A DNA stretch of 46,176 nucleotides from an uncultured Oscillospiraceae bacterium (GCA_900554535.1 USIA01000003.1:1-46176); one strand, 5' to 3'; positions 8,427 through 17,117 are shown, numbered from the stretch's first letter. The notes: generated by a model from the sequence alone, not told the origin. Numbers and translations are program-made.

Positions 8427-8436
8427 TAAAGTAAAG

Positions 8437-8465
8437 TGGACGTCGGTCAATTTCTGCCGTATAAT
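8437..8465 (+). promoter_or_regulatory. Promoter of the cohesin-like surface protein
   Basis: A perfect TATAAT (8460-8465) follows TGGACG (8437-8442) at 17 bases. The GAGGGGG ribosome site and ATG 8515 are 35-50 bases downstream. Confidence 0.55.
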
Positions 8466-8514
8466 GTAAAATAAAGGATGTATTTTTCATTTGCACGATT
8501 GAGGGGGAATTTTT

Positions 8515-10158
8515 ATGCGACAGGCACCCACGCGATTTATTCGTCGCCCGCGATGGCTATGGATTGGTATTCTGGCCGCTGTGCTGGGTGCTGTCTGCCT
8601 GATCAGCGCGCTTGCGCTTACAGGAGTCCAAGATGGGCCTGTTTTTACAACCAAACTTGTAAGTGATCAAACATCTCCGGGTTCAGAGGTTCGTGTGCAG
8701 GTATTCGTGTCGCCCGGTGACCGAACCGCAGGCGCTTTTCTGGTTTCCTGCACCTATGATACGGAAGCATTCGATTATGTGGAAGTGGAGAAGTCGCAGC
8801 AGTTGGTGGGCAGCGATGTGTTCACCTATCAGGCAAATCCACTTCGTACGGTGTATACCTGTGACACTACCCAGGGCGGCGCGCCGTTGCTTTCGGGCAA
8901 CATCCTGACCTATGTCTTTCGTACGCATGATGATGCACCAGAAGGGACATTCCGCTTTTCCCTGCACGTTGAACAGGTGTACGATTACGATGCGAATGCA
9001 CTGCCAGACAGTTCACCGTCCGATTTGCAGGTCACAGTCGAACGGCCAGAGAGCAGCAGCGTGGCTTCGGTGGTGAGTGCGGCTTCCTCAAATCCCTCAT
9101 CCCGCGCATCCAGCACCAATCGTACATCCAGCGCCAATTCATCGTCGGAAGCCTCCAGCCAGGTGACATTGCCGCGTCTGACCATGCTGCAACCGAGTCA
9201 GGGAACCCTCTCCCCTGCCTTCCATCCTGAGCAGTTTCAATACGAACTGACGGTCCCTGCAACATGTAGCGAAGTGTTTTTCTCCACGGCTCCGCAGAAT
9301 GCGCAGATTTCGACGGAAATCAGCCGGTATACGTTGAACGCGGCTGGCAATGATACGTTGATTACGGCTACCGTCAAATCATCAGATGGGAAGGCAAAGA
9401 CGGTTTATACCGTTGTGGTGCATCGTCTGCTGCCAGACACTTCCGAAGCGAGCGCTCTATTGCCCAAACTGACTTCGCTGCGGGTGCGTACACCTGCCAA
9501 TACAGGTCTGACGCCCGCGTTCTCCCCGGATACGCTGCAATATGAAATGACGGTGGCATCCTCCATTTCAGAAGTTGCGTTCGACTATCGTGCGTCGGAT
9601 GGAGCCGCCGTGCTGGTCAACCGCTATACGTTGCAGGCTGCGGGTAGCGATACGTTGATTACGCTGACCGTGTCCTCCGGGGACACGGACGCCAAGACAA
9701 TCTATCGCATTATTGTGCACCGCTTAGTGGCAAATGGTGCCAGTGCGTCAAGCCAGAAACAAACTGGAAGTTTCAAAAACAACACCAGCAGCCGGAAAAG
9801 CACGACTGCAAATAAATCATCCAGTAGCAAAAAGGCCGGTAGTGCCCGAACGAGCAGTACGAAAACCAGTAGTGCCAAATCAAGCAGTTCCAAGAAAAGT
9901 TCCAGTAAAAATGCAAGAAGCGCTCTCAGCGCGCCGAGCGGAGAAGCGTACATAGCGGGTCAGGTCAGCGGAATCGGCACAGGAAATGGACTGGCCCTGA
10001 CCAATCAGGGCCAGTCTGATAAATTGAATATCCTGCTGATCGTGGCGGTACTCGCCATTTCTGTGATCACAGTTCTTTGGCTCATTCTCCACCGCCGCAA
10101 CCGCAAACCACCGGACGATGGTCATGAGGATCCCACAGGAAGACCTCCCAATCCATAA
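8515..10158 (+). CDS. Membrane-anchored cohesin-like/cadherin-like surface protein
   Basis: A 547-residue exported protein. An N-terminal TM or uncleaved signal helix (about 13-36) precedes a cohesin-like beta-sandwich domain (about 42-180; GSEVRVQVFVSPGDRTAGAF start). A Ser-rich linker follows, then two repeats of about 85 residues (near 220-305 and 318-405) that resemble the bacterial cadherin-like beta-sandwich domain. Each repeat ends in a matching RYTLxAAGxDTLIT...VVHRL segment. A Ser/Lys/Thr-rich low-complexity stretch (about 415-470) leads to a C-terminal TM helix (about 503-525) and a basic tail. It probably spans the cell wall and binds carbohydrate or protein partners outside. The exact ligand is unknown. 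Confidence 0.8.
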   Translation: MRQAPTRFIRRPRWLWIGILAAVLGAVCLISALALTGVQDGPVFTTKLVSDQTSPGSEVRVQVFVSPGDRTAGAFLVSCTYDTEAFDYVEVEKSQQLVGSDVFTYQANPLRTVYTCDTTQGGAPLLSGNILTYVFRTHDDAPEGTFRFSLHVEQVYDYDANALPDSSPSDLQVTVERPESSSVASVVSAASSNPSSRASSTNRTSSANSSSEASSQVTLPRLTMLQPSQGTLSPAFHPEQFQYELTVPATCSEVFFSTAPQNAQISTEISRYTLNAAGNDTLITATVKSSDGKAKTVYTVVVHRLLPDTSEASALLPKLTSLRVRTPANTGLTPAFSPDTLQYEMTVASSISEVAFDYRASDGAAVLVNRYTLQAAGSDTLITLTVSSGDTDAKTIYRIIVHRLVANGASASSQKQTGSFKNNTSSRKSTTANKSSSSKKAGSARTSSTKTSSAKSSSSKKSSSKNARSALSAPSGEAYIAGQVSGIGTGNGLALTNQGQSDKLNILLIVAVLAISVITVLWLILHRRNRKPPDDGHEDPTGRPPNP

Positions 10159-10193
10159 AGGTGTGCCGGTTTCGAATCGTCAACAGTAGACAG

Positions 10194-10228
10194 ATCCCCA
10201 CATGCATGGAGCGCATGTGGGGATTTTT
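10194..10228 (+). terminator. Intrinsic terminator after the surface protein
   Basis: A 12-bp perfect stem (10194-10205 with 10213-10224), 7-base loop and a T run. Confidence 0.9.
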
Positions 10229-10255
10229 GCAGCGGTCAATTTCAGACAGCAAGCC

Positions 10256-10284
10256 TTGACAAATCGGCGGAAAGTGTCTATAAT
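10256..10284 (+). promoter_or_regulatory. Consensus sigma-A promoter P1 of the NlpC/P60 gene
   Basis: TTGACA (10256-10261), exactly 17 bases, TATAAT (10279-10284): a full consensus match. Transcription would begin near 10291. Confidence 0.85.
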
Positions 10285-10290
10285 ACGCAT

Positions 10291-10307
10291 TGTAACACTT
10301 TCGTAAC
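10291..10307 (+). promoter_or_regulatory. WalR-like direct repeat
   Basis: TGTAAC, five bases, CGTAAC (10291-10307). This matches the WalR/YycF box TGTWAH-N5-TGTWAH at 11 of 12 constrained positions. It lies at the P1 start site and 15 bases before the -35 of P2, where an activator of P2 (or repressor of P1) would sit. WalKR is known to control peptidoglycan hydrolases of the class encoded next. Confidence 0.5.
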
Positions 10308-10322
10308 CTTTTTGAAACGATT

Positions 10323-10350
10323 TTGACACCATTTTCTGCTAGAGTAAAAT
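10323..10350 (+). promoter_or_regulatory. Second promoter P2 of the NlpC/P60 gene
   Basis: TTGACA (10323-10328), 16-base spacer, TAAAAT (10345-10350), between the WalR-like box and the ribosome site. Confidence 0.55.
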
Positions 10351-10394
10351 GCAAAAGCGAAAAGTGGATGTGCACCACAGAAAGAAGGAAATTC

Positions 10395-11762
10395 ATGCGT
10401 TCGTCTTTATTTCGTAGACGTATCTTGGCCATTCTGCTGACTGCCGCGTGCGCAACTTCTTCTATGACGTTGCCTTTACACGCAGAGGATGCTGATACAC
10501 TTAAGCAGAAGCAGTCACAATATGCGGAACAAAAAAATGCAAATGACGCCAAGCTCGCTTCGCTCGACCAGCAGGAAGAGCAGAAACAGGCAGAACTCGA
10601 TAAGCTGCAATCGCAGCTTTCACAGTATGAGGATCAGCTCAATACATACAGCAACCAGATTACCGATTTGGATCTGCAAATGCGGGAAGCCCAGAAGACG
10701 ATTGACGCCAAGGAGAAACAGATTCAGGAAAATACTGGAAAATTGAAAAGCCGTCTCTGTGCCCTGTATAAAGCGGGCGCTGCCGGCAATATGGAAATTC
10801 TCCTCTCTGCTAGTAACCTGGTAGACCTGGCGGACAGAGCAGAAGCCGTGCGTGCGATTACAGAACATGATACCGCTCTTATCAATCAGATGAAAGCGGA
10901 TCAGGAAGCTGTCAAAAAAGAAGAGGAATCTGTCCAGGCAAAACGGGAAAAAGCCTCTGAGGCGCAGGCCGCATTGGATGAGAAAAAGAAAGATGTGACC
11001 CAAACACTCGAAGCGACCCAACAATTCCTGGAAGAGGTTGGTCAACAGAAGACAAGCATCCAGGCGGAAAATGCCTCTCTGGATGTACAGGTTGCGAAAA
11101 CAAAAGCCGCTCTGGATGCATGGGAAGCGCAGCAAAAGCAGGCTGAAAGCAGCACCGCAGACGACGATGCGCAGCAAGCGAATGTCGCTTCTGACAGCAG
11201 TACTCAGAGCCAAAGCAGCGAGAATTCCAACAGCAGCTCTGACACCCAGAGCGATGACCGGAGCGACTCCAGCAGCAATGAATCTTCGAGCAGTTCTCGG
11301 GAGGCCAGCAGCTCCAACAAGTCGGATGATGGGAATACGGAGACCACTTCCTCAAAGCCATCCAATACGTCTAATAATAGTAGTTCCTCCGGCTTTGCCG
11401 CTTTGATTGCAGAAGCAGAAAAACATTTGGGACAACCCTATGTATTTGGCGCTTCTGGCCCGAACAGCTTTGACTGCAGCGGATTTGTCTCCTATGTTTT
11501 CACACATTCCGGTGTTGCGAATGTATCGCGCACAAGCGCACAGGGGCTTTATGACGAGTGTCAAAAGATTTCAGTTTCTGAGGCGCGGCCAGGGGATTTG
11601 GTATTTTTTACAGGCACGTATAATTCCGGCTCCACTGTTACGCATGTGGGAATTTATGTCGGAAGTAATACGATGATCCATGCCGGCGACCCGATCCAGT
11701 ATACGTCTATTGATACCAGCTATTACCGCCAGCATTTCTATGCGTTTGGACGGTTGGCGTAA
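10395..11762 (+). CDS. Coiled-coil NlpC/P60 peptidoglycan endopeptidase
   Basis: A 455-residue secreted cell-wall hydrolase. The start is ATG 10395, giving a signal peptide (MRSSLFRRRILAILLTAACA...) after an AGAAGGAA site; the longer frame covers promoter DNA. An N-terminal coiled coil rich in Gln, Lys and Glu (about 35-250) resembles the PcsB/CwlO regulatory region that responds to FtsEX. A Ser/Asp/Asn-rich linker follows (about 255-335). The C-terminal NlpC/P60 domain (about 340-455) has Cys361 in FDCSGFVSY and His417 in THVGIYVG as the catalytic pair, cleaving stem peptides in peptidoglycan. Two promoters and a WalR-like box suggest cell-wall-stress control. Confidence 0.9.
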   Translation: MRSSLFRRRILAILLTAACATSSMTLPLHAEDADTLKQKQSQYAEQKNANDAKLASLDQQEEQKQAELDKLQSQLSQYEDQLNTYSNQITDLDLQMREAQKTIDAKEKQIQENTGKLKSRLCALYKAGAAGNMEILLSASNLVDLADRAEAVRAITEHDTALINQMKADQEAVKKEEESVQAKREKASEAQAALDEKKKDVTQTLEATQQFLEEVGQQKTSIQAENASLDVQVAKTKAALDAWEAQQKQAESSTADDDAQQANVASDSSTQSQSSENSNSSSDTQSDDRSDSSSNESSSSSREASSSNKSDDGNTETTSSKPSNTSNNSSSSGFAALIAEAEKHLGQPYVFGASGPNSFDCSGFVSYVFTHSGVANVSRTSAQGLYDECQKISVSEARPGDLVFFTGTYNSGSTVTHVGIYVGSNTMIHAGDPIQYTSIDTSYYRQHFYAFGRLA

Positions 11763-11790
11763 AAAAGCGTGAGAATTCAATCGATTCGGA

Positions 11791-11823
11791 AAGTCCCGCA
11801 CGATGTGTGTAGGGACTTTTATT
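11791..11823 (+). terminator. Intrinsic terminator after the NlpC/P60 gene
   Basis: AAGTCCC (11791-11797) pairs with GGGACTT (11812-11818), followed by a T-rich run. Confidence 0.75.
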
Positions 11824-11904
11824 TTGCTCAAATTCAATGTTAGAACGACGGAGCTGCATGCCCCCGCCGCCCTGGCTGGATTCCGATATGCCTGAAACGT
11901 GAAA

Positions 11905-11950
11905 AATAAAAAGCTCGGATCTCATTTTGCAACAAAACAGATCCGAGCTT
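11905..11950 (-). terminator. Terminator of the tRNA-Ala transcript
   Basis: A perfect 12-bp stem (11911-11922 with 11939-11950). On the minus strand it lies just after the tRNA 3' end and is followed by a TTTTTATTTTT tract. Confidence 0.85.
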
Positions 11951-11956
11951 TTGTTC

Positions 11957-12032
11957 TGGTGGAGCATAGCGGGTTCGAACCGCTGACCTCCACACTGCCA
12001 GTGTGGCGCTCTCCCAACTGAGCTAATGCCCC
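11957..12032 (-). tRNA. tRNA-Ala (anticodon GGC)
   Basis: A 76-nt cloverleaf. The acceptor stem GGGGCAT pairs with ATGCTCC and includes the alanine identity pair G3-U70. The D-loop region is TAGCTCAGTTGGGAGAGC, the anticodon stem CCACA/TGTGG carries loop CTGGCAG, and the T arm contains GGTTCGAACC. The CCA end is encoded. Confidence 0.97.
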
Positions 12033-12065
12033 ATTTTTCAACTGCTTTCATCAAGCAGCTCCATT

Positions 12066-12094
12066 ATAATACCACAAAGTCTTAAAAAAAGCAA
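12066..12094 (-). promoter_or_regulatory. Promoter of tRNA-Ala
   Basis: Minus strand: TTGCTT (12089-12094), 17 bases, TATTAT (12066-12071) with an extended TG motif just before the -10. Confidence 0.7.
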
Positions 12095-12119
12095 GTGCTT
12101 TTTGAAAAAAATTATCCGA

Positions 12120-12148
12120 TTGCAAAATGTGCATAGATTTGGTAAAAT
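12120..12148 (+). promoter_or_regulatory. Promoter of the CorC-like gene
   Basis: TTGCAA (12120-12125), 17 bases, TAAAAT (12143-12148), giving a leader of about 90 bases. Confidence 0.55.
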
Positions 12149-12246
12149 AAAAATAAATATATATATCTGGACTTTAGGTTTTCAGAATTCCCGCTTGTTC
12201 AAAAATATAGGCAGAAATCAAATGGGTTAGGGGATATCAAAGTAGA

Positions 12247-13521
12247 ATGGACGGAATTCTTGCTGGCAGAATAATTGGCATTCTTATTTGTGTGATCTTG
12301 TCGGCTTTTTTCTCTGCTGCTGAAACGGCCTATAACCTACTCAACCACGTGCGTTTGAAAAATATGGCGAACGATGGCAATAAGCGGGCCGCAATGACGC
12401 TGCACATCGTGGAAAATTACGACAACTTGCTGTCGACGATTCTCATCGGAAATAATATTGTCAATATTTTATCCGCTTCGTTGGCAACTGTGGTGTTCAC
12501 GTATTGGCTGGGGCAACGCGGAGTTTCCATTTCGACGGCTGTCATGACGATTCTGGTGTTGGTTTTTGGGGAGGTTACACCGAAGGGATTGGCAAAAGAA
12601 TTCCCCGATCGGTATGCGATGGCAGTTGCACCGGCAATACGCGTATTGGTGACTGTTTTTACACCTGTGAACTGGCTGTTCGCGAAATGGAAACAAGCGC
12701 TGACGCATCTTTTTAAACATCCAGATGAGACCAAAGTGACACAGGAAGACCTGATGACCATTGTCGATGAGGCGCAAAATGATGGCGGCATCGATGAACG
12801 CAATGGTGATTTGATTCGCTCGGCAATTGAATTCAATGAACTGGATGCCAGTGATATTTTAACGCCGCGCGTCGATATTGTTGCGGTCGATCACGAGGAT
12901 TCGATCAAAGATATTACCGATGTGTTTTTGCACAACAATTATTCACGCCTGCCGGTTTATGCCGAATCCATTGACAATATCATTGGTATGGTGCATGAAA
13001 AAGACTTCTTCCGTGGCTTGCATACCGGGATGACCTCTCTGGAGGAAATCATCAAGAAAGTGATTTATGTGGGGGCAGGAATCCACATTAGCGACCTGCT
13101 GCATGAGTTGCAGCAAAGCCAGACACATATGGCGGTGGTTGTGGATGAGTTTGGCGGCACAGAAGGCATTGTGACTATGGAGGACATCGTCGAGGAACTG
13201 GTCGGAGAAATATGGGACGAGCACGACCAGGTGGTCGAATACTTCAAGCTGATTGGCCCCTCTCGCTGGGCGGTAAATTGCAGCGCTGCTTTGGACGATT
13301 TTTTTGAATTTTTTAAAATTCCACTGGATGCCGAGGACTTCGATTACATGACGGTTGGCGGTTGGGTCATGGAGCATCTCGGAAAAATACCGACCGCAGG
13401 CGATAGTTTTACCTATGAGGGAAATACCATTACCGTCACAAAGGCGACTGCTCGCCACGCCGTGCAGATTGTCTGGCAGGCGCCAAAGGAGAAGGACAAA
13501 AAGCCAGAATCAAAATATTGA
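12247..13521 (+). CDS. CorC/HlyC-family membrane protein (CNNM domain, CBS pair)
   Basis: A 424-residue integral membrane protein of the hemolysin-like/CNNM family, implicated in Mg2+ or Co2+ handling. The N-terminal CNNM (DUF21) domain (about 1-175) starts with the conserved LSAFFSAAETAYN and has GNNIVNI and FGEVTPKGLAKEFPDR motifs. A CBS pair follows (about 200-330; contains VDEFGGTEGIVTMEDIVEELVGEIWDEHD). The C-terminal transporter-associated domain (about 345-415) includes DFDYMTVGGWVMEHLGKIP. The ribosome site (GGGGAT, 11 bases before ATG) is weak. Despite the old hemolysin name, an ion-transport or ion-homeostasis role is more likely. Confidence 0.9.
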   Translation: MDGILAGRIIGILICVILSAFFSAAETAYNLLNHVRLKNMANDGNKRAAMTLHIVENYDNLLSTILIGNNIVNILSASLATVVFTYWLGQRGVSISTAVMTILVLVFGEVTPKGLAKEFPDRYAMAVAPAIRVLVTVFTPVNWLFAKWKQALTHLFKHPDETKVTQEDLMTIVDEAQNDGGIDERNGDLIRSAIEFNELDASDILTPRVDIVAVDHEDSIKDITDVFLHNNYSRLPVYAESIDNIIGMVHEKDFFRGLHTGMTSLEEIIKKVIYVGAGIHISDLLHELQQSQTHMAVVVDEFGGTEGIVTMEDIVEELVGEIWDEHDQVVEYFKLIGPSRWAVNCSAALDDFFEFFKIPLDAEDFDYMTVGGWVMEHLGKIPTAGDSFTYEGNTITVTKATARHAVQIVWQAPKEKDKKPESKY

Positions 13522-13554
13522 GGGAGTGCATCTTCCCTGCTTTTTGAGTGTGAG

Positions 13555-13601
13555 AAAAGACAGCTTTTCCGGTCAGCGAAGTCCGAAAAAGCTGTCTTTT
13601 T
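13555..13601 (+). terminator. Bidirectional terminator between CorC-like gene and transketolase
   Basis: An 18-bp stem with one mismatch (13555-13572 with 13583-13600), with an A run before it and a T run after it, so it serves both converging genes. Confidence 0.9.
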
Positions 13602-13616
13602 AAAATGAAAATATAT

Positions 13617-14564
13617 TTATTTGTGAAGCGCCTTGCGCACAGTGGCGGCAATGTTGTCCGCGCAGAGACCGAATTCCTGCAATAAACCGATTGCTGGACC
13701 CGAGTGGCCGAATACATCTTGCATACCCATGCGAATTACCCTGGTCGGGTATTCCTCGCACAGAACGCTGCAGACCGCTTCTCCGAGGCCGCCGATCACG
13801 TTGTGCTCTTCGACCGTAACAAGCAGTCCGGTCTCTTTTGCGGCCTTGACCAAGATGTCGCGGTCGATCGGCTTGATCGTGTGGATATCAATGACACGGA
13901 CAGAGATGCCCTCCGCCTGAAGCGCGTCGGCGGCCTTGGCTGCCTCCCCTACCATCAGGCCGGTCGCGACGATCGTGATGTCGTTTCCCTCGCGCAGCGT
14001 AATGCCTTTGCCTAGCTCAAAATGATAGTTGTCATCGTTGTGATAAACACTTTCCACGGCCAGGCGGCCTAAACGAAGGTAGCAGGGACCTTCATATTCG
14101 ACCAACGCTTTGACGGCTGCGGTCATCTCATAATGATCGGCCGGGTTTACGACAACCATGCCAGGAATCGAACGCATCAGCGCAATATCCTCCAGGCACT
14201 GATGGGTGGCGCCGTCTTCGCCAACAGAAATACCGGCGTGAGCGCCGACAATTTTGACATTCAAGTGCGGATAGCCGACGCTGTTGCGCACCTGCTCAAA
14301 TGCCCGGCCGGCGCTAAACATTGCAAAGCTGGCAGCAAAGGGAATTTTGCCGGATGCAGCTAAGCCGGCTGCCACGCCGACCATGTTCCCCAATGAAATG
14401 CCGCAGTCCACAAAACGGTCCGGAAATGCTTTTTTGAAAAGCACTGTCTTGGTCGCTTCCGCTAAGTCTGCATCCAGCACCACAATATTGGGGTTTGTCT
14501 TTGCGGCTTCCACCAGCGCGAGCGCAAAGGATTCGCGTGTTGCCTTTTTCACCATCTCAGCCAT
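13617..14564 (-). CDS. Transketolase, C-terminal subunit
   Basis: A 315-residue protein carrying the pyrimidine-binding and C-terminal domains of transketolase, the part that completes the thiamine-diphosphate site with the N-terminal subunit. It reads through VVLDADLAEATKT (about residue 30), VDCGISLGNMVGVAAGLA, the GEDGATHQCLEDIALMRSIPGM segment and a C-terminal domain with VTVEEHNVIGGLGEAVC. It acts in the non-oxidative pentose phosphate pathway. The start codon overlaps the stop of the upstream subunit by one base (TAATG), ensuring equal expression. The split form is common in Firmicutes and archaea. Confidence 0.93.
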   Translation of the reverse strand: MAEMVKKATRESFALALVEAAKTNPNIVVLDADLAEATKTVLFKKAFPDRFVDCGISLGNMVGVAAGLAASGKIPFAASFAMFSAGRAFEQVRNSVGYPHLNVKIVGAHAGISVGEDGATHQCLEDIALMRSIPGMVVVNPADHYEMTAAVKALVEYEGPCYLRLGRLAVESVYHNDDNYHFELGKGITLREGNDITIVATGLMVGEAAKAADALQAEGISVRVIDIHTIKPIDRDILVKAAKETGLLVTVEEHNVIGGLGEAVCSVLCEEYPTRVIRMGMQDVFGHSGPAIGLLQEFGLCADNIAATVRKALHK

Positions 14565-15409
14565 TATTTTGCCTCCAATCCGGCCAGCGCGGCCTGCAAT
14601 TCCGCCATGGCCTCTTTATATTCCGCTTCATTGGGGGCCTTTCCGTGCCATCCAGCTACATTTTCCATGTAAGAAACGCCCTTGCCTTTCATGGTGTGTG
14701 CAATGATGCAGGAGGGTTTGCCCTTTACCGAGCGCGCATGTGCAAAAGCGGCCTCCATCGCGTCGAAATCGTGTCCATTGATGGTTTGCACATCAAAGTT
14801 AAAAGCCTCAAATTTTTTGTCGATCGGTTCCGGTCCGCCCACATCGCTGACTTTTCCGTCGATTTGCAGACCATTATAATCGACAATTGCGCACAGATTG
14901 TCCAGTTTGTGGTGACCGGCAAACATAGCAGCCTCCCAAACCTGTCCCTCTTCGATTTCGCCGTCGCCCAGCATGACATAGACGCGGTAATCTTTTTTGT
15001 CCATCTTACCGGCCAGCGCCATGCCGCAGGCAGCGGAGATCCCCTGTCCTAGAGAGCCAGAACTCATGTCAATGCCAGGGGTATGCTTCATGTCCGGATG
15101 TCCCTGCAGGATGGCGCCAATGTGACGCAGCGACTCTAGTTCTTCCCGCGGGAAATAGCCGCGTTCGGCCAATGTGGCGTACAGGCCGGGACAGCCGTGT
15201 CCCTTGCTCAGCACAAAGCGATCACGATCTGGCATCTTCGGGTTTTTCGGGTCAATATGCATTTCACGAAAGTAGAGGTACGTAAAAAGATCGTCGGCAG
15301 ACAGAGAGCCGCCCGGATGGCCGGATTTCGCATTGTACACCCCTATGATCGTGCCCATGCGGATTTTGCAAGCCGCAATGGCAAGCGCTTTCTTTTCGTT
15401 GAAGTTCAT
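14564..15409 (-). CDS. Transketolase, N-terminal (thiamine diphosphate) subunit
   Basis: A 281-residue subunit with the SGHPGGSLSADD start of the TPP domain, the SKGHGCPGLYA segment and the thiamine-diphosphate motif GDGEIEEGQVWEAAMFAGHHKLDNLCAIVDYN (GDG to N pattern, about residues 148-179). GGAGG precedes ATG 15409. Together with the downstream subunit it forms one transketolase that transfers two-carbon ketol units between sugar phosphates. The promoter upstream is clear, so the pair is an independent operon. Confidence 0.93.
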   Translation of the reverse strand: MNFNEKKALAIAACKIRMGTIIGVYNAKSGHPGGSLSADDLFTYLYFREMHIDPKNPKMPDRDRFVLSKGHGCPGLYATLAERGYFPREELESLRHIGAILQGHPDMKHTPGIDMSSGSLGQGISAACGMALAGKMDKKDYRVYVMLGDGEIEEGQVWEAAMFAGHHKLDNLCAIVDYNGLQIDGKVSDVGGPEPIDKKFEAFNFDVQTINGHDFDAMEAAFAHARSVKGKPSCIIAHTMKGKGVSYMENVAGWHGKAPNEAEYKEAMAELQAALAGLEAK

Positions 15410-15465
15410 GGGATCCCTCCTGATTCTTTGACAACTTCCAGCAACGAGGAGCCTATTTCGGATCC

Positions 15466-15494
15466 ATTATACTTCAAAATGCATTTTTGGACAA
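15466..15494 (-). promoter_or_regulatory. Promoter of the transketolase operon
   Basis: Minus strand: TTGTCC (15489-15494), 17 bases, TATAAT (15466-15471), with a leader of about 50 bases. Confidence 0.7.
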
Positions 15495-15495
15495 G

Positions 15496-16303
15496 CTATT
15501 TTCCGTGCAGTTTGTTTTTGTTCAAACGCTCGTCTTGGCAAACTGACTGTTTATAGAGCTTAGTATAGAACATTTTTTCCAAAAGTTCTTCGTGACGACC
15601 TTGTTCCAGAATACGACCGTCCTTCATCACAAGAATGCAATCCGCTTCTTTGGCGGTCGGTAATCATTTTATCAAAAGCTTTTTGAACGCGCAACTCTGT
15701 GCGGGTATCAATTGAACTGGTGGCTTTATCCAGGATCAGCACCAGCATAACGCGGGCAATACAGGGCAGTTGGCGCTGCCCTTGAGAAAAGTTGCTGCCC
15801 TCTTCCCCAATCACCGTGTCATACCCGATAGGCAGACGCTCGATAAGGCTGTGTGCATGCGCTGCCTTTGCCGCTTCGACCACTTCATCCAAGGTGGCGT
15901 TCGTACGCGATATTTTCGTGCACAGTGCCAGCAAACAACCAGGAATATATAAGGCTGCGCAAACACGCCACACATCACATCCTGAATACGATGTCCATCC
16001 TACACAGATTGTGCCAATGTCTGCATCATAAAAAGCCTGCCCTGCGTGAGCTTCGCAGCCGAATGCCTTGACGACGACTTTCTGACCGCCGATATGTACT
16101 GTACCTCGACAAAGCCGTTCAGCTCACCTTGGGTAGCCTGCTGCTTGGTAAATTGACTGTGTACAAGGCAGGCAATGAGGGTTGTCATAAAAATGGACAG
16201 CGGCTTGATCAAAACCACCCAAAATAGCCTCGGTCAGCTTGAATGCCGGTCCCAATACCACAAAAATACGGTAGGATTTCAAATACTTTGCGAGTTTGAA
16301 CAC
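15496..16303 (-). pseudogene. Decayed ABC exporter (fused TM-ATPase half transporter)
   Basis: Three pieces of one ABC exporter appear in order in different minus-strand frames. Near 16303 is a typical N-terminus (KLAKYLKSYRIFVVLGPAFK). Around 16190-16010 there is a TM-domain fragment with ATQGELNGFVE, then, after a frame change, KVVVKAFGCEAH. At about 15915-15690 lies an ATPase fragment with ATLDEVVEAAKAAHAHS, GYDTVIGEEGSNFSQGQRQL and ILDKATSSIDT. A further frame gives ILVMKDGRILEQGRHEELL and a stop at 15496. Walker A and most of the TM domain are absent, and the Walker B Glu is Lys (LDKATS for LDEATS). About 270 codons remain of roughly 580. Multiple deletions and frameshifts mean it is a dead gene, not a sequencing artefact. 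Confidence 0.85.
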
Positions 16304-16380
16304 AAAATTCGCCTTCCGGCCGAATTTGGTGAGTATATGTTATGGACCGACTGCGCCTTTTGGGCGGCTTAGACAGAATT

Positions 16381-16418
16381 CAACCGCCCCATCCTTCTGC
16401 CGGATGACAGGGCGGTTG
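16381..16418 (-). terminator. Hairpin after the flavin reductase-rubredoxin gene
   Basis: CAACCGCCC (16381-16389) pairs with GGGCGGTTG (16410-16418) around an inner CATCC/GGATG hairpin. There is no proper T run on the minus strand, so termination here is only likely. Confidence 0.4.
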
Positions 16419-16426
16419 GTTTGAAT

Positions 16427-17092
16427 TTATAAAATGGATTTTCGTTTAAATGCTGCTTTTGGCGCGCCACAAATGGGACATACCCAGTCATCCGGCAGCT
16501 CCGCAAAGGGCGTCACAGGATCATCATATTCATACTTGCAGATGCGGCACAGAAATGCTTCCCCATCGTTTTCACAGTGGTCAGGCGCAGGCGTTTGGTA
16601 GCCAGGCGCATTTTTCGGAGCTGACCCCTTAATGACCTGGCGGTAATAGGCATAAGTCATGGGCTTCCCCTTCACCTGGTCACTGCCAGCGCGGATTTCT
16701 CCCAAAAAGATCGTATGGGTGGAGGCCTCCATTTGGCCGACAACCTTGCATAAAAACCAACAGCAGCTGTTTTCCTTGATAACAGGAACGCCCTCCCGCA
16801 GCATTTTATATCGTACGTTTGCCAGCTTATTGCAGTCGCGACCGGAGGTAAGGCCGAGTGCGCCAATCACAGCGCCGGATGTATCTTCGCTTAAGATGCT
16901 GACTGTAAAAAAGCCGCTCTTTTGAATGCAGGAGTGACTATAATTATTATGGCTCATGGTGAGCATGAGTATGTTTGGATGGTTTGACACCTGCACAACG
17001 GTGTTAACAATACAGGCAGAGGGTTTCTCACCATCTGTCACGCCAATCGCGTACATGCCATAGGTTAAGCTCAACAAAGCTTCAGGCTTCAT
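16427..17092 (-). CDS. Flavin reductase-rubredoxin fusion protein
   Basis: A 221-residue protein. The N-terminal FMN-binding flavin-reductase-like split-barrel (about 1-155; MKPEALLSLTYGMYAIG and SVSILSEDTS-like segments) is fused to a C-terminal rubredoxin (about 168-215). The rubredoxin has two CxxC pairs, CRICKYEYDDP and WVCPICGAPKAAF, that bind one iron. Such high-molecular-weight rubredoxins pass electrons from NAD(P)H reductases to flavodiiron proteins that remove oxygen or NO in anaerobes. ATG 17092 is chosen because of its GGAGGTG site and family start; the longer frame to 17359 lies inside rarA. It follows rarA by 25 bases, so both are probably one transcript. Confidence 0.9.
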   Translation of the reverse strand: MKPEALLSLTYGMYAIGVTDGEKPSACIVNTVVQVSNHPNILMLTMSHNNYSHSCIQKSGFFTVSILSEDTSGAVIGALGLTSGRDCNKLANVRYKMLREGVPVIKENSCCWFLCKVVGQMEASTHTIFLGEIRAGSDQVKGKPMTYAYYRQVIKGSAPKNAPGYQTPAPDHCENDGEAFLCRICKYEYDDPVTPFAELPDDWVCPICGAPKAAFKRKSIL

Positions 17093-17117
17093 GGGACACC
17101 TCCAATGTACAGCCGGT

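Noticed and set aside
9741..9960. Ser/Lys-rich repetitive DNA in the surface protein as a CRISPR or tandem repeat array
   Set aside because: The repetition is low-complexity coding sequence for a linker, without regular repeat units and spacers.
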